Below are positions 24,093 to 31,639 of a DNA stretch of 64,000 nt, one piece after another; the stretch's first letter is position 1, and the number at the start of each line of letters is the position of its first letter. The translations under genes were made by a program, and so were the position numbers. The DNA comes from Clostridium pasteurianum DSM 525 = ATCC 6013 (lineage in GTDB: Bacteria > Bacillota > Clostridia > Clostridiales > Clostridiaceae), in the NCBI RefSeq assembly GCF_000807255.1, contig NZ_CP009268.1, forward strand, positions 4,288,102 through 4,352,101. Reading direction: 5' to 3'. Below the pieces are notes generated by a model. The model made no database searches. It was not told the origin of the DNA and was given only the letters and a program-made list of their open reading frames with translations.

Positions 24093-26054
24093 TTAATCTT
24101 TCATATAATAACTACATTCATATCCATCAGCTTTAAGTGGAAGTCCTGGAGCCCAGTCTATTGGTTCTCCAAATATCTTATTGACTTCTTCTATAGCTCC
24201 ATAGTCCTTAGGTACATCCATTATAATTTCATCATGTACATGCATTACTATTGGATATCCTGCTTTTTCAACTTTAAACATAGCTTCAGCAAGACAATCT
24301 CTTGCAGTAGCCTGAACTATATTTTCCACTAACTTAGGGCCATAGGTATCTATTCTTTTCCACTGTTTACTTGTTTGTTCCATACCTTCATAAGTTATCT
24401 TATCCCCACTAAACTTTTCATGAGGTTCTATCTTAGGTCTTATATAAGATAATCTTCTACCAGAAGGTAACTGTATAAATAAAACCCCTGGATCATATAT
24501 AAACTTAATTCCATGCTGTAAAGTTACTGTAGTTCTCTCTTTGATAGCCTTTTTAGCTGCTTTGTCACAATCCCACCAAAAGGTAGTTATATGAGTATTA
24601 GCATTTCTCCAATGCCGCACAAGCTCTGGAAGTTCTTCTTCAGGAATACTCTTTTTCTTATCCATAGATGTGAGAGCTCCTACACTTCCACCATACCCAA
24701 GTGCAAGTTCTGCTATTTTTCCCTTTTGTCTAAGGTCAGAACCTTTCTTGATGCTATCTATGGGTACTTTAAACATTTGACTTGCTGAAGCTTCATATAT
24801 CTTCCCATGAGTTTTGAAAACTTCAAGTCTCCATTGTTCTCCTGCAAGCCATGCTATAACTCTAGCTTCAATAGCACTAAAGTCAGCTACCATGAATCTA
24901 TTTCCTTCTCTAGGCACAAAAGCTGTTCTTATAAGCTGTGAAAGAGTATCTGGAATACTATCATATAAAAACTCTACATCATCAAATCTACCTTCCCTTA
25001 TGCAGTTTCTGGCATCATCTAAATCCGGTAAATGGTTCTGCGGTAGATTCTGTACTTGAACTAATCTTCCTGCCCATCTTCCTGTTCTATTAGCACCATA
25101 AAATTGCAATAAACCATGAGCTCTACCATCTTTACACCTAGCTCTCTGCATAGTTTCATATTTTTTAATACTTGTTTTGGCCATAAGCTGCCTTAACTCT
25201 AAAATTCTCTTTACTTTTTCATCATTAGATTCTTCTAAAAGTCCTGGAATACTGTCTTTTGTAAGACTTGTAATTTCATGGCCAACTCTATCACCAATCC
25301 ATTTTTTTAATTGAGCTGCACTATTGGGGTTTCTAAGCCCTGTTAATTCTATAGCTTCAATTTTAAGTTTTTCAGTGTATTTTGTGTCACATTCTATAGC
25401 TTTTTCTATCAATACTAAATCAGTGCCAACACCTCGGTCATTAATCTTTTGGTCCAGTTCCCATAATTTCTGTTCCTTATCTAGTGTTTTATACCTAGAT
25501 AGTTTATTTCTTATACCCCTTTCAACTTCAACGTCTTGTTTACAATATAATTTAAAAGTTTCCCACTTCTCCGGTGCATGTTCTGGAAGGTTTCTAGTTC
25601 TTCCACCATTAGACTTAGTTGGCTTACATGGTTTACAGAAATATTGTATTAAAGCTTTACCTTCTTTCATTTTCTGCTTATCTTCTGGAAAATGCATTGC
25701 CTTACCTACCATATCAAGTGAACCAGGTAATCCCATAGTATAGGCTTTTACCATAGTACATTGCCATTGCTCCGGCAGACAATTTATTAGTATAAAATCA
25801 TTACTAATAGCGTTTCTTTCAAAATTAGCATTAAAAGCAGTCTTTATAATATCCGGATTCTCAAGAGCTTCTATTACCCTATCCGGTAAATCTTCACCAC
25901 TCATTAAATCTACAAGTTGAACTGGTTCATCATTGAAAGCATAAGCAAATAGCATTATTTCAAAAGCTGGGGACTCACAATATTTGTAAGCCCCAACATT
26001 CTTAATATCTAAATCACTATATGTTTCAACGTCTATAGCTAACGTATCCATCAT
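24093..26054 (-). CDS. Phage DNA polymerase, family A
   Basis: This 653-residue polymerase has a 3'-5' exonuclease domain with DVET at residues 8-11. The polymerase domain shows motif A (FMVADFSAIEARVIAW, about 385-400), motif B (KIAELALGYGGSVGAL) and motif C (VMHVHDEIIMDVP, about 603-615). There is no 5' nuclease domain, as is usual in phages. It should copy the phage genome together with the DUF2815 and primase proteins. It is separated from the DUF2815 gene by one base. Confidence 0.93.
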   Translation of the reverse strand: MMDTLAIDVETYSDLDIKNVGAYKYCESPAFEIMLFAYAFNDEPVQLVDLMSGEDLPDRVIEALENPDIIKTAFNANFERNAISNDFILINCLPEQWQCTMVKAYTMGLPGSLDMVGKAMHFPEDKQKMKEGKALIQYFCKPCKPTKSNGGRTRNLPEHAPEKWETFKLYCKQDVEVERGIRNKLSRYKTLDKEQKLWELDQKINDRGVGTDLVLIEKAIECDTKYTEKLKIEAIELTGLRNPNSAAQLKKWIGDRVGHEITSLTKDSIPGLLEESNDEKVKRILELRQLMAKTSIKKYETMQRARCKDGRAHGLLQFYGANRTGRWAGRLVQVQNLPQNHLPDLDDARNCIREGRFDDVEFLYDSIPDTLSQLIRTAFVPREGNRFMVADFSAIEARVIAWLAGEQWRLEVFKTHGKIYEASASQMFKVPIDSIKKGSDLRQKGKIAELALGYGGSVGALTSMDKKKSIPEEELPELVRHWRNANTHITTFWWDCDKAAKKAIKERTTVTLQHGIKFIYDPGVLFIQLPSGRRLSYIRPKIEPHEKFSGDKITYEGMEQTSKQWKRIDTYGPKLVENIVQATARDCLAEAMFKVEKAGYPIVMHVHDEIIMDVPKDYGAIEEVNKIFGEPIDWAPGLPLKADGYECSYYMKD

Positions 26055-26055
26055 A

Positions 26056-26616
26056 TTAACCTAAGAAATCATCTTCAGCAGATTCTACAGCGTCAAAATC
26101 ATCTTCGGCTCTAGTGAATCCTCCTAATGGATCTCCATCAGCTAATTTTTGAACATTCCCAAGTCCGCAAGCTACCCCTTTATTTCCTGAAGCACTGTAT
26201 GGGTAAAAGTTAAGTGTTAATCTACCATAGCAGCCACTATATACTTCTGTAGCATCAAGTATTGGTTGTACACTTGCATCTACTACACCCGGTTTATTTT
26301 TGCTGTTAGCATTTAAGAAGTAGCAACCTGTATAAGCTTCATCATCAGGTCTTTCACTATCCCCATCTCTAAGAGGTGTTTTAAGATTAGGCGGTACTTT
26401 TCCTCCCCATTTAACTTTTCCTTGCTCCTTAACTTCTGCTACAGCTTCCTTGATAGCTTTTAATGTTTCTGTATCAGTCTTAGGTATAATTACACTTACA
26501 CTGTACTTTGGTTCATTTCCTTCTATAGCATGAGGCTCAAATAGGTGTGCATAGCTTAATCTAACCTTTCCTGTAGTTACTTTTGTTCCATTTCTAGTTG
26601 CTTTAATATTTGACAT
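26056..26616 (-). CDS. DUF2815 single-stranded DNA-binding-like protein
   Basis: This 186-residue protein has an OB-fold-like body (RLSYAHLFEPHAIEGNEPKYSVSVIIPK) and a C-terminal acidic tail ending AEDDFLG. It always neighbours DUF2800 and family-A polymerase genes in Firmicutes phages. By analogy with T7 gp2.5 it probably coats single-stranded DNA and recruits partners through the tail. The same last six residues, EDDFLG, end the protein coded at 28388. Confidence 0.8.
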   Translation of the reverse strand: MSNIKATRNGTKVTTGKVRLSYAHLFEPHAIEGNEPKYSVSVIIPKTDTETLKAIKEAVAEVKEQGKVKWGGKVPPNLKTPLRDGDSERPDDEAYTGCYFLNANSKNKPGVVDASVQPILDATEVYSGCYGRLTLNFYPYSASGNKGVACGLGNVQKLADGDPLGGFTRAEDDFDAVESAEDDFLG

Positions 26617-26737
26617 AATTATCTTCTCCTTTATATTTGAATTATTTAACTTCTTAGTCTATATACGTACATCTGTTATTGTGAAAAAAGAAACATGTAG
26701 GGTCATTACATTCTTCACAAGCTTTAAAATTAATCTT

Positions 26738-27901
26738 TCACTTTTCTTTAACTTCTTGAAAATCTGCCTTGGCAGAATTAAATACTGGTCTTTTATCGTC
26801 TTCATTCACAAGCACTGGTTTTCCTGGTGGCTTTACAATAAACTCACCTACAAGCTCTGTAAGTTTTTTCTTACCAACTAATTTCTCCATATTGGTTAGT
26901 CCTTGAAGTTCCTTTGGTTTATAAATTTTATCTTCTTTATACTCATTATTGAGAAGTATTTCAGCTACCTTTTCAGTATCTGTATACTTTCTATTACTTC
27001 TACCCTCAACTATCTTCCAGCCTTCATAATTGGCCCCCTGTAAAGCTTGGTCTAAAGCATATTCTTGTATATCTTTTGCCCACTTAGATAGTTCTTCAGC
27101 TTTACCTAAGATATCTGCAATATCTTTGTCACTTAAGGTATCACTAGTTCTAAATTCATACTTAGCTAATTCCAGGTTCTTATCAGCTCTGGCCTTGCAT
27201 ACTGTTTTAGCTCTGCAAAATCCGCAGTGTTCTCCGGCACAAAATTCTCCTTCACCATTAAATGCAAGTTGTGCAGTAGGTTTTACAAATTCTTCTGCCC
27301 ATTCTATAAGTTCATCTGCTGATATTTCATCAGTACTTATAGAATCAAGTCTAGGTTGGATAATAGTCATTTTTACATTCTCAATATCATACAAGAAACC
27401 AAACTCTGCTATAGCTCCTAAAGCGTATAATCTCATTTGTTTATTCCCTATAGCTGATACTGGAACACCTTTTCCATACTTCAAGTCACATATTTCCATA
27501 GTTCCATCTGCAATTATTACAAAATCACCAGTTCCAAATCCTTCAGGTACCCATTCACTAAAATCAAGTCTTTGTTCTATCTTAAATAATGCATCTTTTG
27601 TCTTTGCCTTAGCTTCGGATACCTTCTCTAAACATGTATTAACATAAGTTTCTACATAGTCAGGCATATCAGCTGTATAAAGTTCATGTGATTCTATCTT
27701 TTTAATTTCTGAGTTTAATTTCCTTTTATTTATTTCACCTAAGCTGTGCTTTAAATTAATTTCCCCAAGTTCATGTGCAAGAGTTCCTTCTGCTGCATAT
27801 GGACTGGTCCTATTTTCAAATTTCTGTTCAAGTCTCGCACAAGGAGGACATGCCATCCACCTTGATGCAGAGCTTGCACTTAATATTGCATGCTGTGCCA
27901 T
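26738..27901 (-). CDS. DUF2800 phage recombination nuclease (PD-(D/E)XK)
   Basis: This protein of about 387 residues starts MAQHAILSASSASRWMACPP. The Cys pairs and a late cluster CAGEHCGFCRAKTVCKAR suggest an iron-sulfur or zinc knot like that of AddB/Cas4-type nucleases. The central GTGDFVIIADGTMEICDLKYGKG holds the PD-(D/E)XK residues (Asp, Asp-Leu-Lys). It probably processes DNA ends in phage recombination. A longer start at 27940 would overlap the upstream gene; the ATG at 27901 has a GGAGGG site and is preferred. Confidence 0.82.
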   Translation of the reverse strand: MAQHAILSASSASRWMACPPCARLEQKFENRTSPYAAEGTLAHELGEINLKHSLGEINKRKLNSEIKKIESHELYTADMPDYVETYVNTCLEKVSEAKAKTKDALFKIEQRLDFSEWVPEGFGTGDFVIIADGTMEICDLKYGKGVPVSAIGNKQMRLYALGAIAEFGFLYDIENVKMTIIQPRLDSISTDEISADELIEWAEEFVKPTAQLAFNGEGEFCAGEHCGFCRAKTVCKARADKNLELAKYEFRTSDTLSDKDIADILGKAEELSKWAKDIQEYALDQALQGANYEGWKIVEGRSNRKYTDTEKVAEILLNNEYKEDKIYKPKELQGLTNMEKLVGKKKLTELVGEFIVKPPGKPVLVNEDDKRPVFNSAKADFQEVKEK

Positions 27902-27902
27902 A

Positions 27903-28352
27903 TTATAATAATCCCTCCGCTTCTTTATAAACTGCTGCATAATCTTCTTCTTTTATATCAGGTACTTTACTAGCACCATACTTCTTAGTTAATTCTTTAG
28001 CTTTACTAGCTTTACCAGACTTAACTAATTTTCCAAATATACCCCTAACCATTTCCTTTGTAATCTTAGGCTCTTTAGAATCTTCTTTTGTATTTTCTGT
28101 AGGCGCTTTATCTTCTTTTGCATCTACCTTTGGGGTAACATCTTTTTTATCATCTTCCTTTTCAGGTGAATGTAATTGAACTGGATTAGTTAATTCCACA
28201 TCATCATTAGCTACTTTGTTTTCTACCTTTTTACTAGCTCCAACTTGCTGTGATCCTGCACCTTTAGTTATTTGTGATACTGTTTTAGTACCAAAAGTAC
28301 TTATAAAGCTTAATAATTCCTCGTTTGAATTGAACTCTGCTACAATTTTCAT
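27903..28352 (-). CDS. Phage early protein of unknown function
   Basis: This 149-residue protein has a compact N-terminus (MKIVAEFNSNEELLSFIST), a long charged disordered linker (about 40-95), and a C-terminal helical unit (ITKEMVRGIFGKLVKSGKAS, AKELTKKYGASKVPDI). The C-terminal unit recurs in clostridial phage replication blocks next to DUF2800 genes. It could be a DNA-binding accessory to recombination. The function is not known. Confidence 0.55.
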   Translation of the reverse strand: MKIVAEFNSNEELLSFISTFGTKTVSQITKGAGSQQVGASKKVENKVANDDVELTNPVQLHSPEKEDDKKDVTPKVDAKEDKAPTENTKEDSKEPKITKEMVRGIFGKLVKSGKASKAKELTKKYGASKVPDIKEEDYAAVYKEAEGLL

Positions 28353-28387
28353 ATTTTCTATTCCTCCTAAATTTTTAATTTTCTGTT

Positions 28388-28648
28388 TTATCCTAAGAAA
28401 TCATCCTCTACAATTTCTATAGACTGTAAATCTTTTAATACTTCATGTAAAAGATCACTTTCCTTTACATCTACGGACCAGCTCTTGGTTAATCCATTAT
28501 TTCTACCACTTTTACCACTGAAATAAATTGATATTGTTAAGTTAGTTGTTAGTGGTAGAAACTCAAAAGATACATCTTGTTCCTGGGTAGTTGTAATTTT
28601 AATACCCTTAAACATAATTTCTTGAACTATTTTTAAATTTTCCCCCAT
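28388..28648 (-). CDS. Phage early protein with acidic EDDFLG tail
   Basis: This protein of 86 residues is read from the ATG at 28648, which has an AAAGAG site at 9 bases; a TTG at 28657 is the longer option. The body is beta-rich (VSFEFLPLTTNLTISIYF). It ends IEIVEDDFLG, sharing its last six residues with the DUF2815 protein. The tail suggests a shared binding partner. No family is recognised. Confidence 0.5.
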   Translation of the reverse strand: MGENLKIVQEIMFKGIKITTTQEQDVSFEFLPLTTNLTISIYFSGKSGRNNGLTKSWSVDVKESDLLHEVLKDLQSIEIVEDDFLG

Positions 28649-28661
28649 TGGACACAACTCT

Positions 28662-29123
28662 TTAATACGTAAAATCCTTTTTTATTCTTATTGGTAATAC
28701 TACTCCTATAAACTCATCATCTTTAAATATTCCTATGGGTGTAGTATTACTGGTAAATCTCAACTCTGTCCCAAGCTTTTTAAAATAGCTGTAATAGTTA
28801 TAGTTAATACCAATATCCCCTATTTTAGTGTTTAAAACTATTATTGAATCTTTAGCTAATAGCTGATATTTCACACCATCATCAGAGCATTTATATTGGT
28901 CTGAGTCTTTCAAATGTTCAAAAGTATTTTCCTTTATTTCCTTGATTTCTGATAGCTTATTAATTCTATTTTTAAAACCTTTGGTTGCAAATACTTCTTT
29001 TAGAAAGAGGTATTCAGTTCCTATAAAATTAACGCCATTAATCTTTGTTCTTAGACCCCTATAGTGTGCCTTAACAACTTGTGCTACAGTAACCTTTTTT
29101 AATGGTATTTCAGTAGTGTTCAT
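28662..29123 (-). CDS. Phage early protein, unknown function
   Basis: This 153-residue basic protein starts MNTTEIPLKKVTVAQVV. It has mixed helix and strand and ends in a strand-rich region (GIFKDDEFIGVVLPIRIKK). There are no cysteine pairs beyond one and no membrane segment. Its ATG follows the TAA of the broken frame upstream without a gap, and the ribosome site (AGGAGG) lies inside that frame. No family recognised. Confidence 0.5.
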   Translation of the reverse strand: MNTTEIPLKKVTVAQVVKAHYRGLRTKINGVNFIGTEYLFLKEVFATKGFKNRINKLSEIKEIKENTFEHLKDSDQYKCSDDGVKYQLLAKDSIIVLNTKIGDIGINYNYYSYFKKLGTELRFTSNTTPIGIFKDDEFIGVVLPIRIKKDFTY

Positions 29124-29375
29124 TTAATCAAAACCTCCTAAAAATAATTTTTCCTCATAAGCTTCAACATCTACTTTCTGAACAATTCACTTAGATGCAT
29201 TTTTAACATGTTGCTTATTATTTGAGTACCTTGAAAAATAACCTATGGAATAGGACTTGTTAGTTGGTACTACTAATACATCACCTTCTTTTAAATCTTC
29301 TATATCAGTGAAATATGAGTATTCCATGTATTCCTGGTAGCCTTGAAATTTAATTAATGCTACTTTATCTTTCAA
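29124..29375 (-). pseudogene. Small phage gene truncated by TGA
   Basis: The present product is 62 residues (29187-29375), with VALIKFQGYQEYMEYSYFTD and LKEGDVLVVPTNKSYSIGYF. After the TGA at 29189-29187 the same frame continues IVQKVDVEAYEEKLFLGGFD to a TAA directly before the next ATG. In relatives I recall the sequence running through a Trp at this point, so TGG to TGA is the simplest explanation. The 62-residue form may still fold, since the lost part is a short tail. Confidence 0.55.
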
Positions 29376-29443
29376 TTTTGACCCCCCTATTAAAATTTGA
29401 CTTTTGACCTACTTTATATTAAGATAGGTCTGACGATTTTTAT

Positions 29444-30055
29444 TTATTGGCTACTTTTGTAGCTCTTTTTTTGTTCATAATTATTCTTCATTTTCTTAAG
29501 ACTTCTTTGTATAAGTCTGCTGATGTAAGATTGAGATATTCCAAGTCTTTTACTAATCTGTCCTTGATTTAACCCTTTAAAAAACATACAAGTTATTACA
29601 TCTTTTTCTCTTTCATTTAAAGAATTAAGAAGTATTCTTATCTTTCCTGGTAAATTCTCTCTATCAATCTTATCCAGTATCATTTCTTCATAATTTATTT
29701 CATCAGTTATAACCTCACTTAGTGTTAAATCATTACCGTCAAAATCAACATGTATAACTGTTTCCATACTTTTATTACTGTTATACTTTCTTTGTCTACG
29801 GTTAAACATTAGAATCTCATTATTAACAACTCTGCCAAGGTACGTCATAAAGATAAACCCTTTGTTGATATCATAGCTTTTATAGGTTTTAATAAGCCCT
29901 ACACTAGCAACCTGGAATAACTCTTCATGTTCATAGGTGTTATCCCATTTCTGCACTAATCTGTGAAGAAACCTCTCATACTGCTTGAAAACTTCTTCTA
30001 ATGTCATAGGTTTACTAATTTTAGTAGTAAGTTTAATCATCTTAGTGCATGGCAT
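29444..30055 (-). CDS. Phage sigma factor, sporulation sigma-E/K-like
   Basis: This 203-residue sigma-70 family protein has region 2 (about 20-92) with EELFQVASVGLIKTYKSYDI and VVNNEILMFNRRQRK, and region 4 (about 148-195) with SLNEREKDVITCMFF and LGISQSYISRLIQRSLKKMK. The VVNNEILMF and DFDGNDLTLSEV segments are close to those of sporulation sigma-E and sigma-K rather than to typical phage or ECF factors. Its start codon (ATG 30055, AAAGGAG site) lies inside the end of the SpoIIID-like gene, so the two are coupled. It may redirect RNA polymerase to phage or spore genes. Confidence 0.8.
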   Translation of the reverse strand: MPCTKMIKLTTKISKPMTLEEVFKQYERFLHRLVQKWDNTYEHEELFQVASVGLIKTYKSYDINKGFIFMTYLGRVVNNEILMFNRRQRKYNSNKSMETVIHVDFDGNDLTLSEVITDEINYEEMILDKIDRENLPGKIRILLNSLNEREKDVITCMFFKGLNQGQISKRLGISQSYISRLIQRSLKKMKNNYEQKKSYKSSQ

Positions 30056-30308
30056 TGTATTTCTCCTTTGTTCTTAACCCCCCCCTTATATGCCTTTCTG
30101 CTTTATTTATAGCCAAAATCTCATGTACCTCAGCGGCAATTTTAGGGTTTATTACGGGTAATCTTTTTACAAGATCATTGTGTACTGTACTTTTACTTAT
30201 AAAAAATTTCTTTGCAGCTTCTCTAATAGTAGATTTTGACTTAAGCATATACTCTGCTACTTCTAAAGCTCTGCTTCTAATGTGATCTGCATAATTTTCA
30301 TTAATCAT
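30042..30308 (-). CDS. spoIIID: SpoIIID-family transcription regulator
   Basis: This 88-residue protein matches SpoIIID over its full length. It has the helix-turn-helix STIREAAKKFFISKSTVHND (residues about 26-45), then LVKRLPVINPKIAAEVHEIL and the conserved basic segment HIRGGLRTKEKY. In sporulating bacteria SpoIIID is a mother-cell DNA-binding regulator acting between sigma-E and sigma-K. Here it is in a prophage, overlapping a sigma-E/K-like gene by 14 bases. The RGG codons contain eight Gs in a row (30078-30085), a site prone to slippage. Confidence 0.85.
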   Translation of the reverse strand: MINENYADHIRSRALEVAEYMLKSKSTIREAAKKFFISKSTVHNDLVKRLPVINPKIAAEVHEILAINKAERHIRGGLRTKEKYNAMH

Positions 30309-30310
30309 AT

Positions 30311-30433
30311 TTAATCCTCCTCATCTAAACTAGGTTCAACATATCTTCCATCTGTAACAACCAAAGCTAAACCATCATCATTAAATACCATTGCAGCGCC
30401 TAAAGTTATTACTTCACCAACCTCATATTTCAT
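30311..30433 (-). CDS. Small acidic phage protein (40 residues)
   Basis: This short frame starts MKYEVGEVITLGAAMVFNDD and has a strong AAAGGAGG ribosome site. It ends SLDEEDstop, 2 bases before the SpoIIID-like ATG, whose ribosome site lies in its last codons. It is likely cotranscribed with that regulator. No family recognised. Confidence 0.5.
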   Translation of the reverse strand: MKYEVGEVITLGAAMVFNDDGLALVVTDGRYVEPSLDEED

Positions 30434-30438
30434 TAATC

Positions 30439-30681
30439 TCACCTCCTTTCAAGTGAATCTAGTAGCCTATTGGATTCTATAATCTGTTTTTTATGAGTAA
30501 ATATTAATTGATTAATGCCCTTACAATAATTTTTGTGCTCAATTAATTCCTTTAAGTTGTAATTAAGCTCTTTAGCAAAAGCTCTTATTTCTTGTCTAAC
30601 TACTTTGAAAGATACTTTTCTAAAACTTGCCTTAAGATCATCTTTAGCAATTTGATTAATAACCTTTTGGTATTTGTTCAA
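30439..30681 (-). CDS. Small basic phage protein, unknown function
   Basis: This 80-residue helical, Lys-rich protein starts MNKYQKVINQIAKDDLKASF. No helix-turn-helix is obvious. It lies in the early regulatory block and may bind DNA because of its charge, but nothing specific supports this. Confidence 0.5.
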   Translation of the reverse strand: MNKYQKVINQIAKDDLKASFRKVSFKVVRQEIRAFAKELNYNLKELIEHKNYCKGINQLIFTHKKQIIESNRLLDSLERR

Positions 30682-30714
30682 GTTATCACCTCATTACATT
30701 TTTACTAACGGTTT

Positions 30715-30855
30715 CTACAATTTTTTGCACAAGCCCAATGCTCCTGGAGCTGTTCTCGGAAGTCTTTGATACTTGTCTTTAAAATTACATTTATCTTTTA
30801 ATTCACACTTCCAGCACTCACATTTTTTATCTTCATTTTTATAAACATCTATCAT
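30715..30855 (-). CDS. Small cysteine-rich phage protein (46 residues)
   Basis: This short frame starts MIDVYKNEDKKCECWKCELK and has a GGAAGGTG ribosome site. Four cysteines (CECWKC, then KCNF) are spaced like a zinc knuckle, with a fifth near the end (GLCKKL). It probably binds zinc and may act as a small regulator. It is too short for a firm family. Confidence 0.5.
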   Translation of the reverse strand: MIDVYKNEDKKCECWKCELKDKCNFKDKYQRLPRTAPGALGLCKKL

Positions 30856-30996
30856 TTATTTCTCACCTTCCTTTTACTTTTTTGCCATTGGCGGCACTCT
30901 AAGAAATGAATTTAATATTTTTTGTAATAATATTCCATATAGAACATAGAATATATTGAGAAGTGTTTATGCCTGTCTTAAAAGAAGTTTTTATAA

Positions 30997-31012
30997 AAGG
31001 CTTTTCAGCCTT
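30997..31012 (-). terminator. Hairpin after the excisionase-like gene
   Basis: Perfect arms AAGGCT (30997-31002) and AGCCTT (31007-31012) enclose a four-base loop (GAAA on the minus strand). TTATAAAAA follows on that strand. It lies 9 bases after the stop of the gene at 31021. The T-run is short, so it is a weak terminator at best. Confidence 0.4.
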
Positions 31013-31020
31013 AAATAAAA

Positions 31021-31188
31021 TTAGCAATAATATTTTTCTTTGAAATACTTGATAGGCACCCTCCCAGCGATAGTAATATAGCCTTTTTCTTTAAGTTCTT
31101 TGTTTAGCTGTTGGATAATTTTATAAGCTTTAGTTGAAGATACATCTAAAATCTTTTGAACATCATCAACTCTGTAAAAGCTTGACAT
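31021..31188 (-). CDS. Small helix-turn-helix protein (excisionase-like)
   Basis: This 55-residue protein starts MSSFYRVDDVQKILDVSSTK with an AGGAGG ribosome site. It has a winged-helix-like fold pattern, with YRVDDVQKIL, AYKIIQQLNKELKEKGY and AGRVPIKYFKEKYYC. The same pattern occurs in small regulators or excisionases of Firmicutes phages and conjugative elements. It lies in the early direction after the Cro-like gene and could help prophage excision. Confidence 0.65.
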   Translation of the reverse strand: MSSFYRVDDVQKILDVSSTKAYKIIQQLNKELKEKGYITIAGRVPIKYFKEKYYC

Positions 31189-31204
31189 TCAATGTCCTCC
31201 TTTC

Positions 31205-31462
31205 CTAATTCCTCATTTTGATTTTTTTCGCATTATATGCGACAAAGTGATTAAAAAAAATTGCATTTGCTTCCTCTATGGATAAATTCAATTCATTAAT
31301 TATCTGAATAGCTTCTTTAATGGAAATATTTTCTCCGTCATTTCTAAACTTTCTGTATAAGGTTGATTTGTTTACTCCAATAGCTTTTGCTAAATCTTCA
31401 ACATTTCTTCCCTTTTCTACTATTTTGCCTTTTAATTTATTAATATTAGGCATATACTTCAC
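31205..31462 (-). CDS. Cro-like phage repressor (XRE family)
   Basis: This 85-residue protein carries an XRE helix-turn-helix (VEDLAKAIGVNKSTLYRKF, about 21-39) and ends with EEANAIFFNHFVA, a signature of phage early repressors in Firmicutes. It is divergent from the lysogeny repressor and reads from the strong promoter at 31504-31532. One operator copy (31228-31242) lies in its own 3' end. Confidence 0.8.
   Translation of the reverse strand: MKYMPNINKLKGKIVEKGRNVEDLAKAIGVNKSTLYRKFRNDGENISIKEAIQIINELNLSIEEANAIFFNHFVAYNAKKIKMRN
31228..31242. promoter_or_regulatory. Repressor operator inside the cro-like gene
   Basis: The sequence TCGCATTATATGCGA is a palindrome with arms TCGCAT/ATGCGA and a 3-base centre. 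It has the same arms as the operator at 31477 but lies within the last codons of the Cro-like gene. Confidence 0.55.
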
Positions 31463-31476
31463 ACCTCTTTTCTTTG

Positions 31477-31491
31477 TCGCATTTAATGCGA
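31477..31491. promoter_or_regulatory. Lysogeny operator O1
   Basis: TCGCATTTAATGCGA has perfect TCGCAT/ATGCGA arms. It lies just downstream of the -10 of the cro-side promoter, so a bound repressor would block early transcription. Confidence 0.7.
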
Positions 31492-31503
31492 TTTATTGAT
31501 TTA

Positions 31504-31532
31504 ATAATACATCTGCTTTTCTTAATAGTCAA
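31504..31532 (-). promoter_or_regulatory. Early (cro-side) promoter
   Basis: On the minus strand TTGACT (31532-31527) and TATTAT (31509-31504) are exactly 17 bases apart, close to the sigma-A consensus. Operators flank it at 31477 and 31541. Confidence 0.75.
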
Positions 31533-31540
31533 TACTTTTT

Positions 31541-31596
31541 TTGCATTTTAAGCGATTTTTTTATTTTTTATTATATTTATAGTTGCATATTTGCGA
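31541..31596. promoter_or_regulatory. Lysogeny operators O2 and O3
   Basis: TTGCATTTTAAGCGA (31541-31555) and TTGCATATTTGCGA (31583-31596) are degenerate versions of the TCGCAT/ATGCGA operator. O3 covers the -35 region of the repressor promoter, which suggests self-regulation of the repressor. Confidence 0.55.
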
Positions 31597-31610
31597 AAAT
31601 AATATATAAT
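31583..31610 (+). promoter_or_regulatory. Repressor promoter
   Basis: TTGCAT (31583-31588) and TATAAT (31605-31610) are 16 bases apart. The repressor ATG follows at 31640 after an AAAGGAG site. Confidence 0.65.
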
Positions 31611-31639
31611 ATACTTATAACAGAAAAAGGAGAAAAAAC

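Noticed and set aside
27030..27647. Plus-strand frame of 205 codons with signal-like hydrophobic text
   Set aside because: It is a shadow of the DUF2800 gene; the Ser/Leu-rich composition is typical of antisense frames.
29187..29189. Recoding of TGA as tryptophan by the phage
   Set aside because: Other phage genes end normally at TGA, another broken gene has TAA, and no suppressor tRNA is visible; plain nonsense mutation is simpler.
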